A stretch of DNA of 31,295 bases from Collinsella sp. AF25-2LB. Its GTDB lineage: Bacteria; Actinomycetota; Coriobacteriia; Coriobacteriales; Coriobacteriaceae. This document shows positions 8,528-16,391 of this stretch, piece after piece; position 1 is the first letter of the stretch; the number at the start of each line of letters is the position of its first letter. Position numbers and translations under genes: made by a program. The stretch lies in the NCBI RefSeq assembly GCF_003458415.1, contig NZ_QRUF01000002.1, positions 157,731 through 189,025 on the forward strand, given 5' to 3'. The notes below the pieces were generated by a model. That model worked only from the letters and a program-made list of their open reading frames with translations, was not told the origin of the DNA and did not search any database.

Positions 8528-9568
8528 ATGAGACTATTCGAGACCATAGAGCGCGGCGACGTCTACTTCATTGCTGAGATGAGCGGCAACCACGGCGGGA
8601 GCGTTGACAAGGCAATGGAAATCGTCCGCTCCGCCGCTGAGGCAGGCGCGGATTGTCTGAAGCTTCAAACCTACACCGCCGACACCATCACCATCAACTG
8701 CGACTCGCCCGACTTCCAGACGACGCCTAGCGGTCTGTGGGAGGGTAGGACGCTCTACGACCTCTATGAAGAGGCGCACACCCCCTGGGAATGGCAGGCC
8801 GAGATTAAGGAGGAGTGCGAACGCTTGGGCATGGACTTCCTGTCCTCCGTCTTTGATCCGACCTCCGTTGACTTCCTCGAGTCCATCGGCTGCGAGATGT
8901 ACAAGATTGCTTCGCCCGAACTTGTCGACGTGCCACTTATCCGTTACACCGCCTCAAAGGGCAAGCCCATGGTCATTTCCTGCGGGATGGGCACCGCGGA
9001 CGAAATCGCCGACGCCGTTAACGCCTGCCGCTCTGTAGGCAACGACCGCATCGTGCTGCTGAAGTGCACGAGTGAGTACCCCGCCGTCTACGAGGACATG
9101 AACATTGCCACCATGGCAGACATGCGCGACCGGTTCGGGTGCGCCGTTGGCCTTTCTGACCACTCCATGGGCTGGGGTGTCGACGTGGCTGCGGCCACGC
9201 TGGGAGCGAGCGTCATAGAGAAGCACTACTGCATCTCCCGCGAACAGAAAACTGTGGACTCGGAGTTCTCAATGGAGCCTGCCGAGTTCAAGGCGATGAT
9301 CCGTGACGTTCGACGCGCGAAGGCATCCATCGGCCACGTCACCTACGAGCGCACCGAGAAGGAGGAGAAGGGCCTTCCCGGCCGTCGCTCCCTCTATGCG
9401 GTGAAGGACATCGCGCGCGGCGAGGCTTTCACCAACGAGAACGTGCGGAGCATCAGGCCTGCCTACGGAGTGGCACCCAAGCACTTGGATGCGCTGCTCG
9501 GTCACGCGGCACAGCGCGACATTAAGTTCGGAGAGCCCATCATCCAGGCCGATCTGGAGAGCTTGTAG
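8528..9568 (+). CDS. pseI: pseudaminic acid synthase (PseI, NeuB family)
   Basis: Encodes 346 residues. The N-terminal TIM-barrel domain (residues 1-270) starts with YFIAEMSGNHGGSVDKA and continues with ADCLKLQTYTADTIT and the metal/PEP-binding region, then SDHSMGWGVDVAAATLGAS and EKHYC. The C-terminal SAF (antifreeze-like) domain contains RRSLYAVKDIARGE and the closing IRPAYGVAPKH. The enzyme condenses 6-deoxy-AltdiNAc with phosphoenolpyruvate to give pseudaminic acid. The MSGNH (Met rather than the Gly or Ile common in NeuB) and the IRPxxG ending fit the PseI branch. An AGGAGG ribosome site overlaps the end of pseF. Confidence 0.9.
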   Translation: MRLFETIERGDVYFIAEMSGNHGGSVDKAMEIVRSAAEAGADCLKLQTYTADTITINCDSPDFQTTPSGLWEGRTLYDLYEEAHTPWEWQAEIKEECERLGMDFLSSVFDPTSVDFLESIGCEMYKIASPELVDVPLIRYTASKGKPMVISCGMGTADEIADAVNACRSVGNDRIVLLKCTSEYPAVYEDMNIATMADMRDRFGCAVGLSDHSMGWGVDVAAATLGASVIEKHYCISREQKTVDSEFSMEPAEFKAMIRDVRRAKASIGHVTYERTEKEEKGLPGRRSLYAVKDIARGEAFTNENVRSIRPAYGVAPKHLDALLGHAAQRDIKFGEPIIQADLESL

Positions 9569-9596
9569 CGGGCGAGCTGAGGGAAAGGAGAACGGT

Positions 9597-10640
9597 TTGA
9601 CCAAGAAATGTCTTGTAATAGGCGCCTCGAGCTTCATTGGTGTCTATGTCGTGGATGCACTGCTCGACGCTGGTTACGAAGTAGTCGGCACGGGCAGGAA
9701 CCGGCGATTCGCGGGCCACTACCGAAAGCTTGGCGTCGAGTACATTCCCCTCGACCTCAATGACCCATCTGGCATAGGTGCCCTCCCCACCGACTTCGAC
9801 TTCGTAGCCCATCTGGCGGGGAGGCTGCCTGCAAACTCGGACTTCGACCTGTCCACTGAGGACGACGCCGCTGAATATATCAGGACGAACGCCCTGGGAA
9901 CCGCATTGCTTCTCGAGTGGGCGCGCAAGAACGGCGTGCGCCGCATAGTTTCCACCACTTCCTACGCAGACGTCCAGAACAGGTGGAGCGCTTCGGAGCC
10001 CGTGCGCGAGGACTGGCCGCGGAACTTCAGGCTGGACGGCGACCACGCCGCCTACGTTATCTCGAAGAATGCCTCCGCGGACCTGCTTTTCTACTACAAC
10101 GAGCAGTACGGCATGAGAAACTGTGTCTTCAGGCTTCCCCCAGTATACGGCTGTGGTCCTCACGGCTCGCTCAGGGTCAACGGCGCTGTCAAGAAGTCGG
10201 GCATTGGTCTTTTCGTCGACAAGGCGAAGATGGGCGAGGGCATAACCGTATTCGGCGATGCCGACGCGGCGGTCAGAGATATCGTCTACGTCAAGGATGT
10301 CGCGCAAGCATTTGTAAAAGCGGGAAAGAGCGAGTCAGCCTCTGGCCTATACAACATCGGCTCAGGGCGCGCGGTTTCCCTCCGCGAGCAGGCGGAGGCG
10401 ATAGCCGAAGTCTTTTCGGGAGCCGCTGGCACTTCCGAGGTCTGCGTCGACGAAACCAGGCCGAACGGTATCCAGCCCTACTCGTTCGACATCTCCCGCG
10501 CGGTGTGCGATTTCGGCTATGCTCCTGCTTTTTCCGATTTCCGTGATTTGATGGCAGACTGGAAGGTTGAGGAGGAGAGAGGCGTGATGCCCGCGCTGTT
10601 TGATGCTACCCTAAAACCGAGCGGGGGTCTCCTAGACTAG
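9597..10640 (+). CDS. extended SDR: NAD-dependent epimerase/dehydratase
   Basis: Encodes 347 residues from a TTG start at 9597, chosen because GGAAAGGAG lies six bases upstream and the Rossmann motif VIGASSFIG follows directly at residue 7. An earlier in-frame ATG at 9489 lies inside pseI. The protein has the SDR layout: nucleotide-binding Gly motif (GASSFIG, slightly degenerate), HLAGRLPAN, STTSYADV, the catalytic YVISK motif, FRLPPVYG, and RDIVYVKDVAQAFV. It resembles dTDP-glucose/UDP-sugar epimerase and reductase families, but the substrate is not readable. A gene of this kind inserted between pseI and the PseH-like gene is not part of the minimal six-gene Pse pathway. It may therefore tailor a precursor or make another sugar of the repeat. 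Confidence 0.75.
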   Translation: MTKKCLVIGASSFIGVYVVDALLDAGYEVVGTGRNRRFAGHYRKLGVEYIPLDLNDPSGIGALPTDFDFVAHLAGRLPANSDFDLSTEDDAAEYIRTNALGTALLLEWARKNGVRRIVSTTSYADVQNRWSASEPVREDWPRNFRLDGDHAAYVISKNASADLLFYYNEQYGMRNCVFRLPPVYGCGPHGSLRVNGAVKKSGIGLFVDKAKMGEGITVFGDADAAVRDIVYVKDVAQAFVKAGKSESASGLYNIGSGRAVSLREQAEAIAEVFSGAAGTSEVCVDETRPNGIQPYSFDISRAVCDFGYAPAFSDFRDLMADWKVEEERGVMPALFDATLKPSGGLLD

Positions 10641-10689
10641 GGGGCGTACCGGGCACCCTCTCTTTTAACCCTCGTGCCTGGAAAAAGCG

Positions 10690-10719
10690 GCGGGATGCAC
10701 ATGGAATGCTGCATCCCGC
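10690..10719 (+). promoter_or_regulatory. hairpin enclosing the probable start codon of the GNAT gene
   Basis: A perfect 10-bp inverted repeat (GCGGGATGCA ... TGCATCCCGC) with a 10-nt loop. The loop contains the ATG at 10701, and the left arm contains the purine-rich stretch that would be its ribosome site. It could damp translation of the PseH-like gene or be a decayed terminator, because a short CCCCTT and no T-run follows. A second weaker hairpin (CCGGGCAC ... GTGCCTGG) lies at 10649-10681. Confidence 0.45.
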
Positions 10720-11249
10720 TCCCCTTCGGCCGAGTTTCGCTCCGGCGATTTATCTCCTATAACGTCGCGAGGACCTGTGATTGGGTTTCGAACCCTTGGT
10801 ATATGGGCAAATTTGCTGGGTCTGCAGTGCCGACCCCTCGGACGCACCGCGGGTATTTCGAGAACGTCTTAGTGGATCACGAACAGGTTTTCTTCGCGGT
10901 TTGCGTTAGCGAGTTCTTTATCGGCAACGCCGGCCATAAGTACTTCGAAGGCGCTTGCTGTGAGTGTTGGTATTACATTGTGAATGAGTTACAGCGTGGC
11001 AAGGGCTACGCCAAGGAGATTGTTAACCTTCTCTGCCGCGTAGCGTTCTCTATCGAGGGCGTGGTTCGCGTTAAAGCCAGCGTGCTTAAAACGAACCCCA
11101 AGAGCTCGAAGGCTCTTCTTTCGAACGGATTCACCGAACGCGGGAGGTACATCGACGAGAAGAAAAGGGTATTCATAATGTATGAGAAACGAAATTGGCA
11201 AGATGAAAATGGTGAACACTTCACGAAGGAAAGTCTTAATACGCACTGA
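10701..11249 (+). CDS. pseH: GNAT acetyltransferase in PseH position
   Basis: About 182 residues from ATG 10701; other in-frame ATGs at 10674 and 10695 are possible. GNAT marks are the N-terminal GRVSLRRF strand, the central acetyl-CoA loop ELQRGKGYAKEIVNLLC, which matches Q/R-x-x-G-x-G/A, and the later VKASVLKTNPKSSKALLSNGF segment. PseH acetylates the C4 amino group of UDP-4-amino-4,6-dideoxy-AltNAc with acetyl-CoA, and this is the only GNAT in an otherwise complete Pse set. The role is assigned by context plus fold, not by a PseH-specific motif. The 3' end overlaps the next gene. Different acyl donors are possible and would change the sugar's N4 substituent. Confidence 0.7.
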   Translation: MECCIPLPFGRVSLRRFISYNVARTCDWVSNPWYMGKFAGSAVPTPRTHRGYFENVLVDHEQVFFAVCVSEFFIGNAGHKYFEGACCECWYYIVNELQRGKGYAKEIVNLLCRVAFSIEGVVRVKASVLKTNPKSSKALLSNGFTERGRYIDEKKRVFIMYEKRNWQDENGEHFTKESLNTH

Positions 11250-12261
11250 CGCCAACCCGGTGATTGCGGGAGGTCACGTCATGCGTTGCCTTTCCGTGGC
11301 CGACGCACTCGCGGGCCTTGGCGCTGATGTCTCATTTGTCCTCTCGGACGGCAACTCCGTCCAGCTCATCGAGTCCCGGGGCTTCGCAACGTCCGTTCTC
11401 GGGTCCGACTGGAGAGATATCAGAGATGGGGCCGATGAGCTTTGTCGTCTCTGCAACGACGCCAAACTTCCAATCGTCCTTGTTGACACCTACTCGGTGT
11501 CTAGGGAATTCGTCGACTGCCTCGCTCAGCACGCCAAGGTATGCTATCTCGGCAGCAAAGACGGAGATCTCGGCAAACTTTCCCTTATCATTAATTACTC
11601 GACTTGTATCGATGAGGCATTCTACGAGGAAACATATGGTGATCGTGGGACGAAGCTCCTTTTCGGTCCCAAATACGCACCGCTTAGACCATGCTTCGCC
11701 AGCGCATATCGTGAATGCAGCGCCGAGATTGAACACGTTCTCGTGACTACGGGAAACACGGATCCTCAGGGTTTTCTCCCCACTTTCTTAGATGTGGCTC
11801 TTTCCGACAAACGTCTTTCCAACATCACCTTCACAGTGGTAGTAGGCAGAATGGTCTCTGACGATGTCGCTGCAAAGGTTGAGCTTATTGAATCGAGAAG
11901 CTCTAGGGTTAAGATGCTTCGCGCTGTCACTGATATGGCTGGGCTGATGGGTCAATGTGATGCCGCCGTCTCTGCAAATGGCACGACGGTGTACGAGCTT
12001 TTCGCTGCAGGTCTTCCCTCTGTAACTTTTGCGATGGTTGAGGAACAGGTGCAGAGCGCTGAGTCTCTCGCGAAACTAGGGGCTGTGGAATACTGCGGAC
12101 TCATGGGCAACGAGCCGCACGTCACCGCAGTTGAAAGCGTTAATCGGCTCGAGGATCTCGTCGCGTCTCATGACAGGGCCGTAGCCCTTGCGACTCGTGC
12201 ACACGCTCTCGTAGACGGCTACGGCGCAAATAAGATAGCTAAGGAGATACTCTCGCTATGA
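11182..12261 (+). CDS. pseG: PseG: UDP-2,4-diacetamido-2,4,6-trideoxy-beta-L-altropyranose hydrolase
   Basis: Up to 359 residues. Near the N-terminus is the PseG hallmark KVLIRTDANPVIAGGHVMRC, followed by SVADALAGLGADVSFV. In the C-terminal half lie a GT-B-like TTGNTDPQG loop and a VSANGTTVYELFAAGLPSV stretch typical of the MurG-like fold. PseG removes UDP from the diacetamido sugar before PseI. The start is uncertain: ATG codons at 11182, 11203 and 11209 and a GTG at 11212 are all within the end of the GNAT gene, and none has a strong ribosome site. Homology begins near the KVLIR segment, so a shorter form is likely. The stop overlaps the next ATG (ATGA). Confidence 0.85.
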   Translation: MRNEIGKMKMVNTSRRKVLIRTDANPVIAGGHVMRCLSVADALAGLGADVSFVLSDGNSVQLIESRGFATSVLGSDWRDIRDGADELCRLCNDAKLPIVLVDTYSVSREFVDCLAQHAKVCYLGSKDGDLGKLSLIINYSTCIDEAFYEETYGDRGTKLLFGPKYAPLRPCFASAYRECSAEIEHVLVTTGNTDPQGFLPTFLDVALSDKRLSNITFTVVVGRMVSDDVAAKVELIESRSSRVKMLRAVTDMAGLMGQCDAAVSANGTTVYELFAAGLPSVTFAMVEEQVQSAESLAKLGAVEYCGLMGNEPHVTAVESVNRLEDLVASHDRAVALATRAHALVDGYGANKIAKEILSL

Positions 12262-13472
12262 CAAACGTAGATCAACGCAGGACAGTAGTAATGCTCGGCG
12301 GAAGCAGACTGCAGGTTCCTGCCATCGAGGCGGCGCAGAGACTCGGATTCCGCGTTGTATGCGCCGACTATGATCCCGATGCGGTGGGCTTTAAAGTCGC
12401 CGACGTCTCATCGCTTACGAGCACGCTCGACGTCGAAGCTGTGGAAGCGCTCGCCCGCGAGGAACAGGCAGACTTCGTGATTACATCCACGAGTGACGCT
12501 CCCGTAAGGGTAGCGGCCCTCGTCTCCGAGAGGCTCGGGATCCCCACCGGCATTTCGTCAGTCGACGCAGTATGCGCCACGCAAAAGGATGCCATGCGGA
12601 GAAGGCTCGCCGATCACGGAGTGCCCATGCCCGAGTTCGAAGTGTGCAACAACGCTGATGAGTTCGGACACGCCTTGGAGCGCTTCGGTTACGACTGCAT
12701 CGCGAAACCCGCGGATTCCGCCGCTAGCCGCGGCGTGAAGCTCATTACTCCCGAGGACCGTGCGACGTCAGCGACTGAGCTCTTCGGCCTCTTCCGCAGC
12801 TTCTCCCGTAAGGGAACTGTAATGGTCGAGCAGCGCGTCACCGGTCGTGAGGTGAGTGTGGAAGGCATGACAGTTGATGGCAAGACGACCATTCTGACCA
12901 TCACCGATAAGTTAACAACTGAGCCGCCTTTCTTTGTCGAGCTTGGCCATTCTGAGCCCTCAAGACTTCCAATTGAGGCCCAAGAAGCCATTCGCGAAGT
13001 TGCGAAAAAGACCATCGATGCTATCGGCATCGTGACTGGACCTTCGCATACGGAGATCATGCTCACCGACGAGGGTCCGAAGGTTATCGAGATGGCTGCA
13101 CGACTTGGAGGCGATTTTATTACTTCCAAACTCGTACCGCTGTCGACCGATCTCGATTTTGTTGAGGGAACCGTGGCCGCAGCTCTTGGGCTGCCGTTTG
13201 ACTTTGAGGTAAAGGCGCATCGTGGGTCGGCAATTCGCTTTATCACTGCGGATCATGCTGGAACGATATCCTCCATTGATGTGCCGGATAATCTCTGCCA
13301 CACTGAAGGCGTTGAGGAAATCGAGCTATACCTTAAGCCCGGAGACTCTATTGAGACGCCGCACTCAAGTAACGACCGAATCGGACATGTTGTATGCAGC
13401 GGCGATAACGCCGATGAAGCTGCGGCACGAGCTGAATGGGCACTTGGGCAGATTAGAGTAAACTTGAGCTAG
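12258..13472 (+). CDS. ATP-grasp ligase of the Pse cluster
   Basis: Encodes 404 residues with the ATP-grasp architecture. An N-terminal pre-ATP-grasp fold holds VVMLGGSRLQVPAIEAA, a sequence similar to carboxylate-amine ligases. A lid follows with KPADSAASRGV and the VEQRVTGREVSVEG segment, and then the metal-binding end HTEIMLTDEGPKVIEMAARLGG. The family forms amide or thioester bonds from a carboxylate and ATP through an acylphosphate. The 4-base overlap with pseG implies joint translation, and it is the last enzyme of the run. It is not required for Pse itself. A plausible inference is that it attaches an amino acid or other carboxylate to an amino group of the sugar or repeat, but substrate specificity cannot be read. 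Confidence 0.75.
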   Translation: MTNVDQRRTVVMLGGSRLQVPAIEAAQRLGFRVVCADYDPDAVGFKVADVSSLTSTLDVEAVEALAREEQADFVITSTSDAPVRVAALVSERLGIPTGISSVDAVCATQKDAMRRRLADHGVPMPEFEVCNNADEFGHALERFGYDCIAKPADSAASRGVKLITPEDRATSATELFGLFRSFSRKGTVMVEQRVTGREVSVEGMTVDGKTTILTITDKLTTEPPFFVELGHSEPSRLPIEAQEAIREVAKKTIDAIGIVTGPSHTEIMLTDEGPKVIEMAARLGGDFITSKLVPLSTDLDFVEGTVAAALGLPFDFEVKAHRGSAIRFITADHAGTISSIDVPDNLCHTEGVEEIELYLKPGDSIETPHSSNDRIGHVVCSGDNADEAAARAEWALGQIRVNLS

Positions 13473-13503
13473 CGAATTGTGGGATTGGTGTTAGGAAAGC
13501 ATT

Positions 13504-13884
13504 ATGGATTTATCAATTATTGCGCCGTATATCGTTTCGATAATTGCCGCGATAATTTCCGGCATCAGCTCTTATTTGGTAGCCCACAATAAATCCGCTT
13601 CGGAAATTCAAACGCTCAAGGAAGCAAATGAGCATGAAATCGAAAAGCTAATGAAACAGCACGAAGTTGATTTGGACAACTTAAAGGAGACCCATAAGCT
13701 TGAGATGGAGAAACTCGAAGCGGAGCATAGATATTCCCTCGAGCTGGCGAACTCCAACGCGCAGAATGAAATGACCAAGCAGCTAATGGGTTCAATGGTC
13801 GGTAATATGATGGCTGCGCCACAAATGCAAGATTTCCTTATGAAGGCTATTTCTGATTCATATATGAAGGGCCAACAAGAGTAG
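13504..13884 (+). CDS. small membrane-anchored coiled-coil protein
   Basis: Encodes 126 residues with an AGGAAAG ribosome site. One hydrophobic membrane segment (about residues 6-26, IAPYIVSIIAAIISGISSYL) is followed by a highly charged helical stretch (about 30-80) rich in Glu, Lys and Leu with heptad spacing, typical of a coiled coil. The tail is methionine-rich (MTKQLMGSMVGNMMAAPQMQ). I do not recognise a family. It begins 31 bases after the ATP-grasp gene and ends just before a strong terminator, so it may be the last gene of the glycan operon or a passenger. An assembly or scaffold role at the membrane would be a guess. The protein looks intact and expressed. Confidence 0.6.
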   Translation: MDLSIIAPYIVSIIAAIISGISSYLVAHNKSASEIQTLKEANEHEIEKLMKQHEVDLDNLKETHKLEMEKLEAEHRYSLELANSNAQNEMTKQLMGSMVGNMMAAPQMQDFLMKAISDSYMKGQQE

Positions 13885-13942
13885 CGACTGAACCTAAAGT
13901 ATTACTTACATTCAGTAAATTACTTGTATTCAGCTTTTAAAC

Positions 13943-13990
13943 GCCGGGGTGCATGTTTTTGAGAAACGATGCACCCCGGCTTTCTTTGTT
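13943..13990 (+). terminator. intrinsic terminator closing the glycan cluster
   Basis: A perfect 12-bp stem (GCCGGGGTGCAT ... ATGCACCCCGGC) with a 14-nt loop is followed directly by TTTCTTTGTTT. It sits about 60 bases past the last + strand gene and separates it from a converging minus-strand gene. Confidence 0.88.
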
Positions 13991-14032
13991 TGGATTACTC
14001 GTAAAGGGGACTTTCAATTCAGATTTTGATAG

Positions 14033-15135
14033 CTAATGCGCATATATGTTTGTGGGTAAATGTGACTTAACATCAAGGCGTTTAATTAGCAATCTTTCTT
14101 CTAGAAGCAGCTTATGCATTAAATTTTTGCCGTGATCTTTATTGTCGAGAGTGTTTCCATATTCAATCAGTAGGTGTGAAATGCGTGAGTACAATTCTTC
14201 ACGAATCGCTTGTTCATCAACTGATTTGTCTGGTGTATTTGGATAGTTCTTATACAAAAATACGAGCTTTGTATCACCGCCGTAAAGATTGACAGTATCA
14301 AAAATAGATTGGAAGTAAGAATAATCTGCTCGAGAAAGCGAATGCCCAAAGATCTTAATGTAACAAGTGTCGCTGTCGCAGAGTTTTACAGCTTCGCTTT
14401 CGTATGGCTCTAGCGACATCAGCCTATATGTTTTTGTAAATGGCAACGCTGGGTCATCTTCAGCTACGTCTTTTCCGTCAATGCCGAAAATGGTCTCTGT
14501 TCGGCCTAGTAAGCCATGGACATTCCGGGCATGAACGATTCCCAAACAAGGATCCTCCGGTTTAAAGGGGTCGTATAGTTAAAGTTCAGGATGGAAGAGC
14601 ATAAGTTCTTTTGCTCAGATTTCTTAATGCAGTCATCGCGAATGGCTGCGAAATATTCATGAGCCTTCTCCCTGTATGATTTATGATTATCGACTTGTTC
14701 TTTGAGATAGCTCGCAAAGATGCGCTCGTATTCTTTTAGAGAGGTCAGAAGGAAGCCGGTTAGTTCCTTTTGGGTAACATATTCATTATTCAGACAAGTT
14801 GAAACGAAATTACATACAGCGTTGTCTGGATGTTCAGATTGATTTGGATTTGACGGGTCAATTGTCCACATCGGTTGCTCATAAATGTGGTCCAATTTTG
14901 AACCTGAGCTATCTTCTTGGAATACATATGCCGAAATAAGGCTCTCTATATTGCACCACAATGGATCGCTTTGTCCTATTTCATAAAGAATCACATCCCA
15001 AACATTTCTTTCGTCCTTAGGAATTGATTCGATCGAGCCTGTTCCGTGCGTCCTGTCGCTGTAAAAGTCTGAGAACTTGGACTTCAGTCCGCAGGTCAAG
15101 TCGAATCCATTTCCAAGAATAATTAGTTGGTGCAT
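14033..15135 (-). pseudogene. AbiH-family abortive infection gene, split by a frameshift
   Basis: Two minus-strand frames together encode about 365 residues, the usual AbiH size. The first half (from ATG 15135, with GGGAGG seven bases ahead) starts MHQLIILGNGFDLTCGLKS, the AbiH hallmark LGNGFD. It runs to LNFNYTTPLNRR, another family motif, then goes out of frame and stops at 14506. The second frame picks up IVHARNVHGLLGR and IFGIDG, also canonical, and continues to the stop at 14033. The joint lies at about 14540-14570, so a one-base indel separates the halves. Known AbiH proteins act in phage abortive infection. Either the gene is dead, or the shift is a sequencing error or a programmed event. 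Confidence 0.82.
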
Positions 15136-15262
15136 AATCCAACCTCCCAATTAGCTGTTTAGCCTAATTTCTAACACCTTCAGTTTTACCCAATACAAAA
15201 TGCCATCAGGCCAATATTTATAATGCGGTAGAAGGCTGCGTACAGACTGACGTCATGACTGT

Positions 15263-15535
15263 ATGTTCCTTGAGCCGCGCATCGGGTCCCACTCCGACAA
15301 CTTCCGCGCGAGCTCCATCCAGGGCGTCATGAAGCGCGTGAAGGCCAAGGGCGTGCCCGTGGTGGTCTACGAGCCCACGCTGGACGCGCCGGAGTTCTTC
15401 GGCTCCGAGGCCACCCACGACCTGGAAGCCATCAAGGCCGGCTGCGACGTGATCGTCGCCAACCGCTGGAGCGACGAGCTCTCAGACGTGGCGGACAAGG
15501 TGTACACGAGGGATCTGTTTAAGAGGGACTAGGGA
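15263..15535 (+). pseudogene. ugd: 3' fragment of UDP-glucose 6-dehydrogenase
   Basis: About 85 residues of the C-terminal NAD-binding/UDP-binding domain: [50 protein letters not shown] and TRDLFKRD. The full enzyme is near 400 residues, so only the end survives. The ATG at 15263 is fortuitous; homology starts near the SDNFRAS stretch at about 15291. The fragment is GC-rich like rmlD at the left edge, in contrast to the AT-rich DNA before it. It is a scar of the ancestral polysaccharide locus. Confidence 0.85.
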
Positions 15536-15590
15536 AGAGGGCGGAACCAGGCTGATCCGCTTCAATCATTCGCTATTTTAACCGCGTCGA

Positions 15591-15641
15591 GGGCGGGGGT
15601 GTTCGGCATTAGCCGATACACCCCCGCCCTTCATTGTTCTT
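15591..15641 (+). terminator. intrinsic terminator downstream of the ugd remnant
   Basis: A perfect 12-bp stem (GGGCGGGGGTGT ... ACACCCCCGCCC) with a 15-nt loop, followed by TTCATTGTTCTT. Probably the native ugd terminator, retained with the fragment. Confidence 0.82.
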
Positions 15642-15657
15642 CGCAGGTAAAATTCGC

Positions 15658-16101
15658 CTAATTCGAGCGATCGCTCAACGTGATTCGTGCCTTGAAACCG
15701 GCTCCATATTCTCCCGCCCGTGCCTGGTCATCCAACTTGAAGCCGATGTTATACAGCTTCCCCGACTTCGTCTTCCGAACCAGGCCATGCTCCAACATGA
15801 ATGCGACAACGCGGCGATGTGCTTCGACGTCGTCCAAGTTCAGGTAGAAGCAGGCGACGCCTCTGCCGTTCTCGATAACGGACTCGAATGAGCTGTGCTT
15901 GCATTCCGCGACGACCATTCCGAGGGCCGCCTTGCGGCAGACTTCCTCCGCGAACTCGATATCGTTGAAGTAGAACATCCATTTCCCGCACCTGCTCTCG
16001 TCTAGCGCAGGTGCCAGCTCGGTGTCGATGTAGAACGAACACCATGGGTTGTCCACCCTGACGATTCGGCCGTCTTCGCTCAGCATCGTCTTCTCTTCCA
16101 T
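15658..16101 (-). CDS. conserved small protein of unknown function
   Basis: About 147 residues if it starts at 16101 (a GAGG stretch sits about five bases ahead) or about 142 from ATG 16086. The segments DNPWCSFYIDTE, CGKWMFYFND, VVAECKHSS, GVACFYLNLDDVEAHRRVV and the ending KSGKLYNIGFKLDDQARAGE have the look of a conserved family of small soluble proteins I have seen as hypothetical proteins in Firmicutes and Actinobacteria. I cannot name it. The frame stays open upstream for another 129 codons. The first part of that extension is antisense to the hsdS relic, and the later part encodes a recombinase N-terminus, so the longer form is judged artefactual or a fused relic. Confidence 0.55.
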   Translation of the reverse strand: MEEKTMLSEDGRIVRVDNPWCSFYIDTELAPALDESRCGKWMFYFNDIEFAEEVCRKAALGMVVAECKHSSFESVIENGRGVACFYLNLDDVEAHRRVVAFMLEHGLVRKTKSGKLYNIGFKLDDQARAGEYGAGFKARITLSDRSN

Positions 16102-16299
16102 CCATGCCTCATATGGTTTGAGGGTGCTTTCGTAGTACGCGATTGTTCTCGGAGAGCACCCCTCGACTTCCTTGTCGGTAAGGAAGAGACCGAGTAGACT
16201 CGAGTTGCTGGGCACGCTGCTTTCGGCATGGCTACACATAGTGCTTTCGAGCACTGCTTTTAAGATTGCTTTATCTGCAGATAGTCTAGAACCGGCTAC
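16102..16299 (-). pseudogene. N-terminal fragment of a tyrosine recombinase
   Basis: Just upstream of and in frame with the conserved gene, about 65 residues match the SAM-like core-binding domain of phage-type tyrosine recombinases. The telling stretch is SLLGLFLTDKEVEGCSPRTI, followed by YYESTLKPYEAW. The catalytic domain is missing. Recombinases of this sort often flank hsdS genes and invert them; the adjacent hsdS relic fits that layout. Boundaries are approximate. Confidence 0.6.
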
Positions 16300-16391
16300 A
16301 TCTGTGTTAGAACCATATTGATCATCGCTTCCACCGGGGGCTCCTTTCCCCTTGGTTCGATGGAAACAATTCTGAAGTGCAGGCCTATGTT

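Noticed and set aside
12689..13246. Minus-strand frame opposite the ATP-grasp gene
   Set aside because: Ser/Thr-rich shadow composition and no start signal; the plus strand carries clear motifs.
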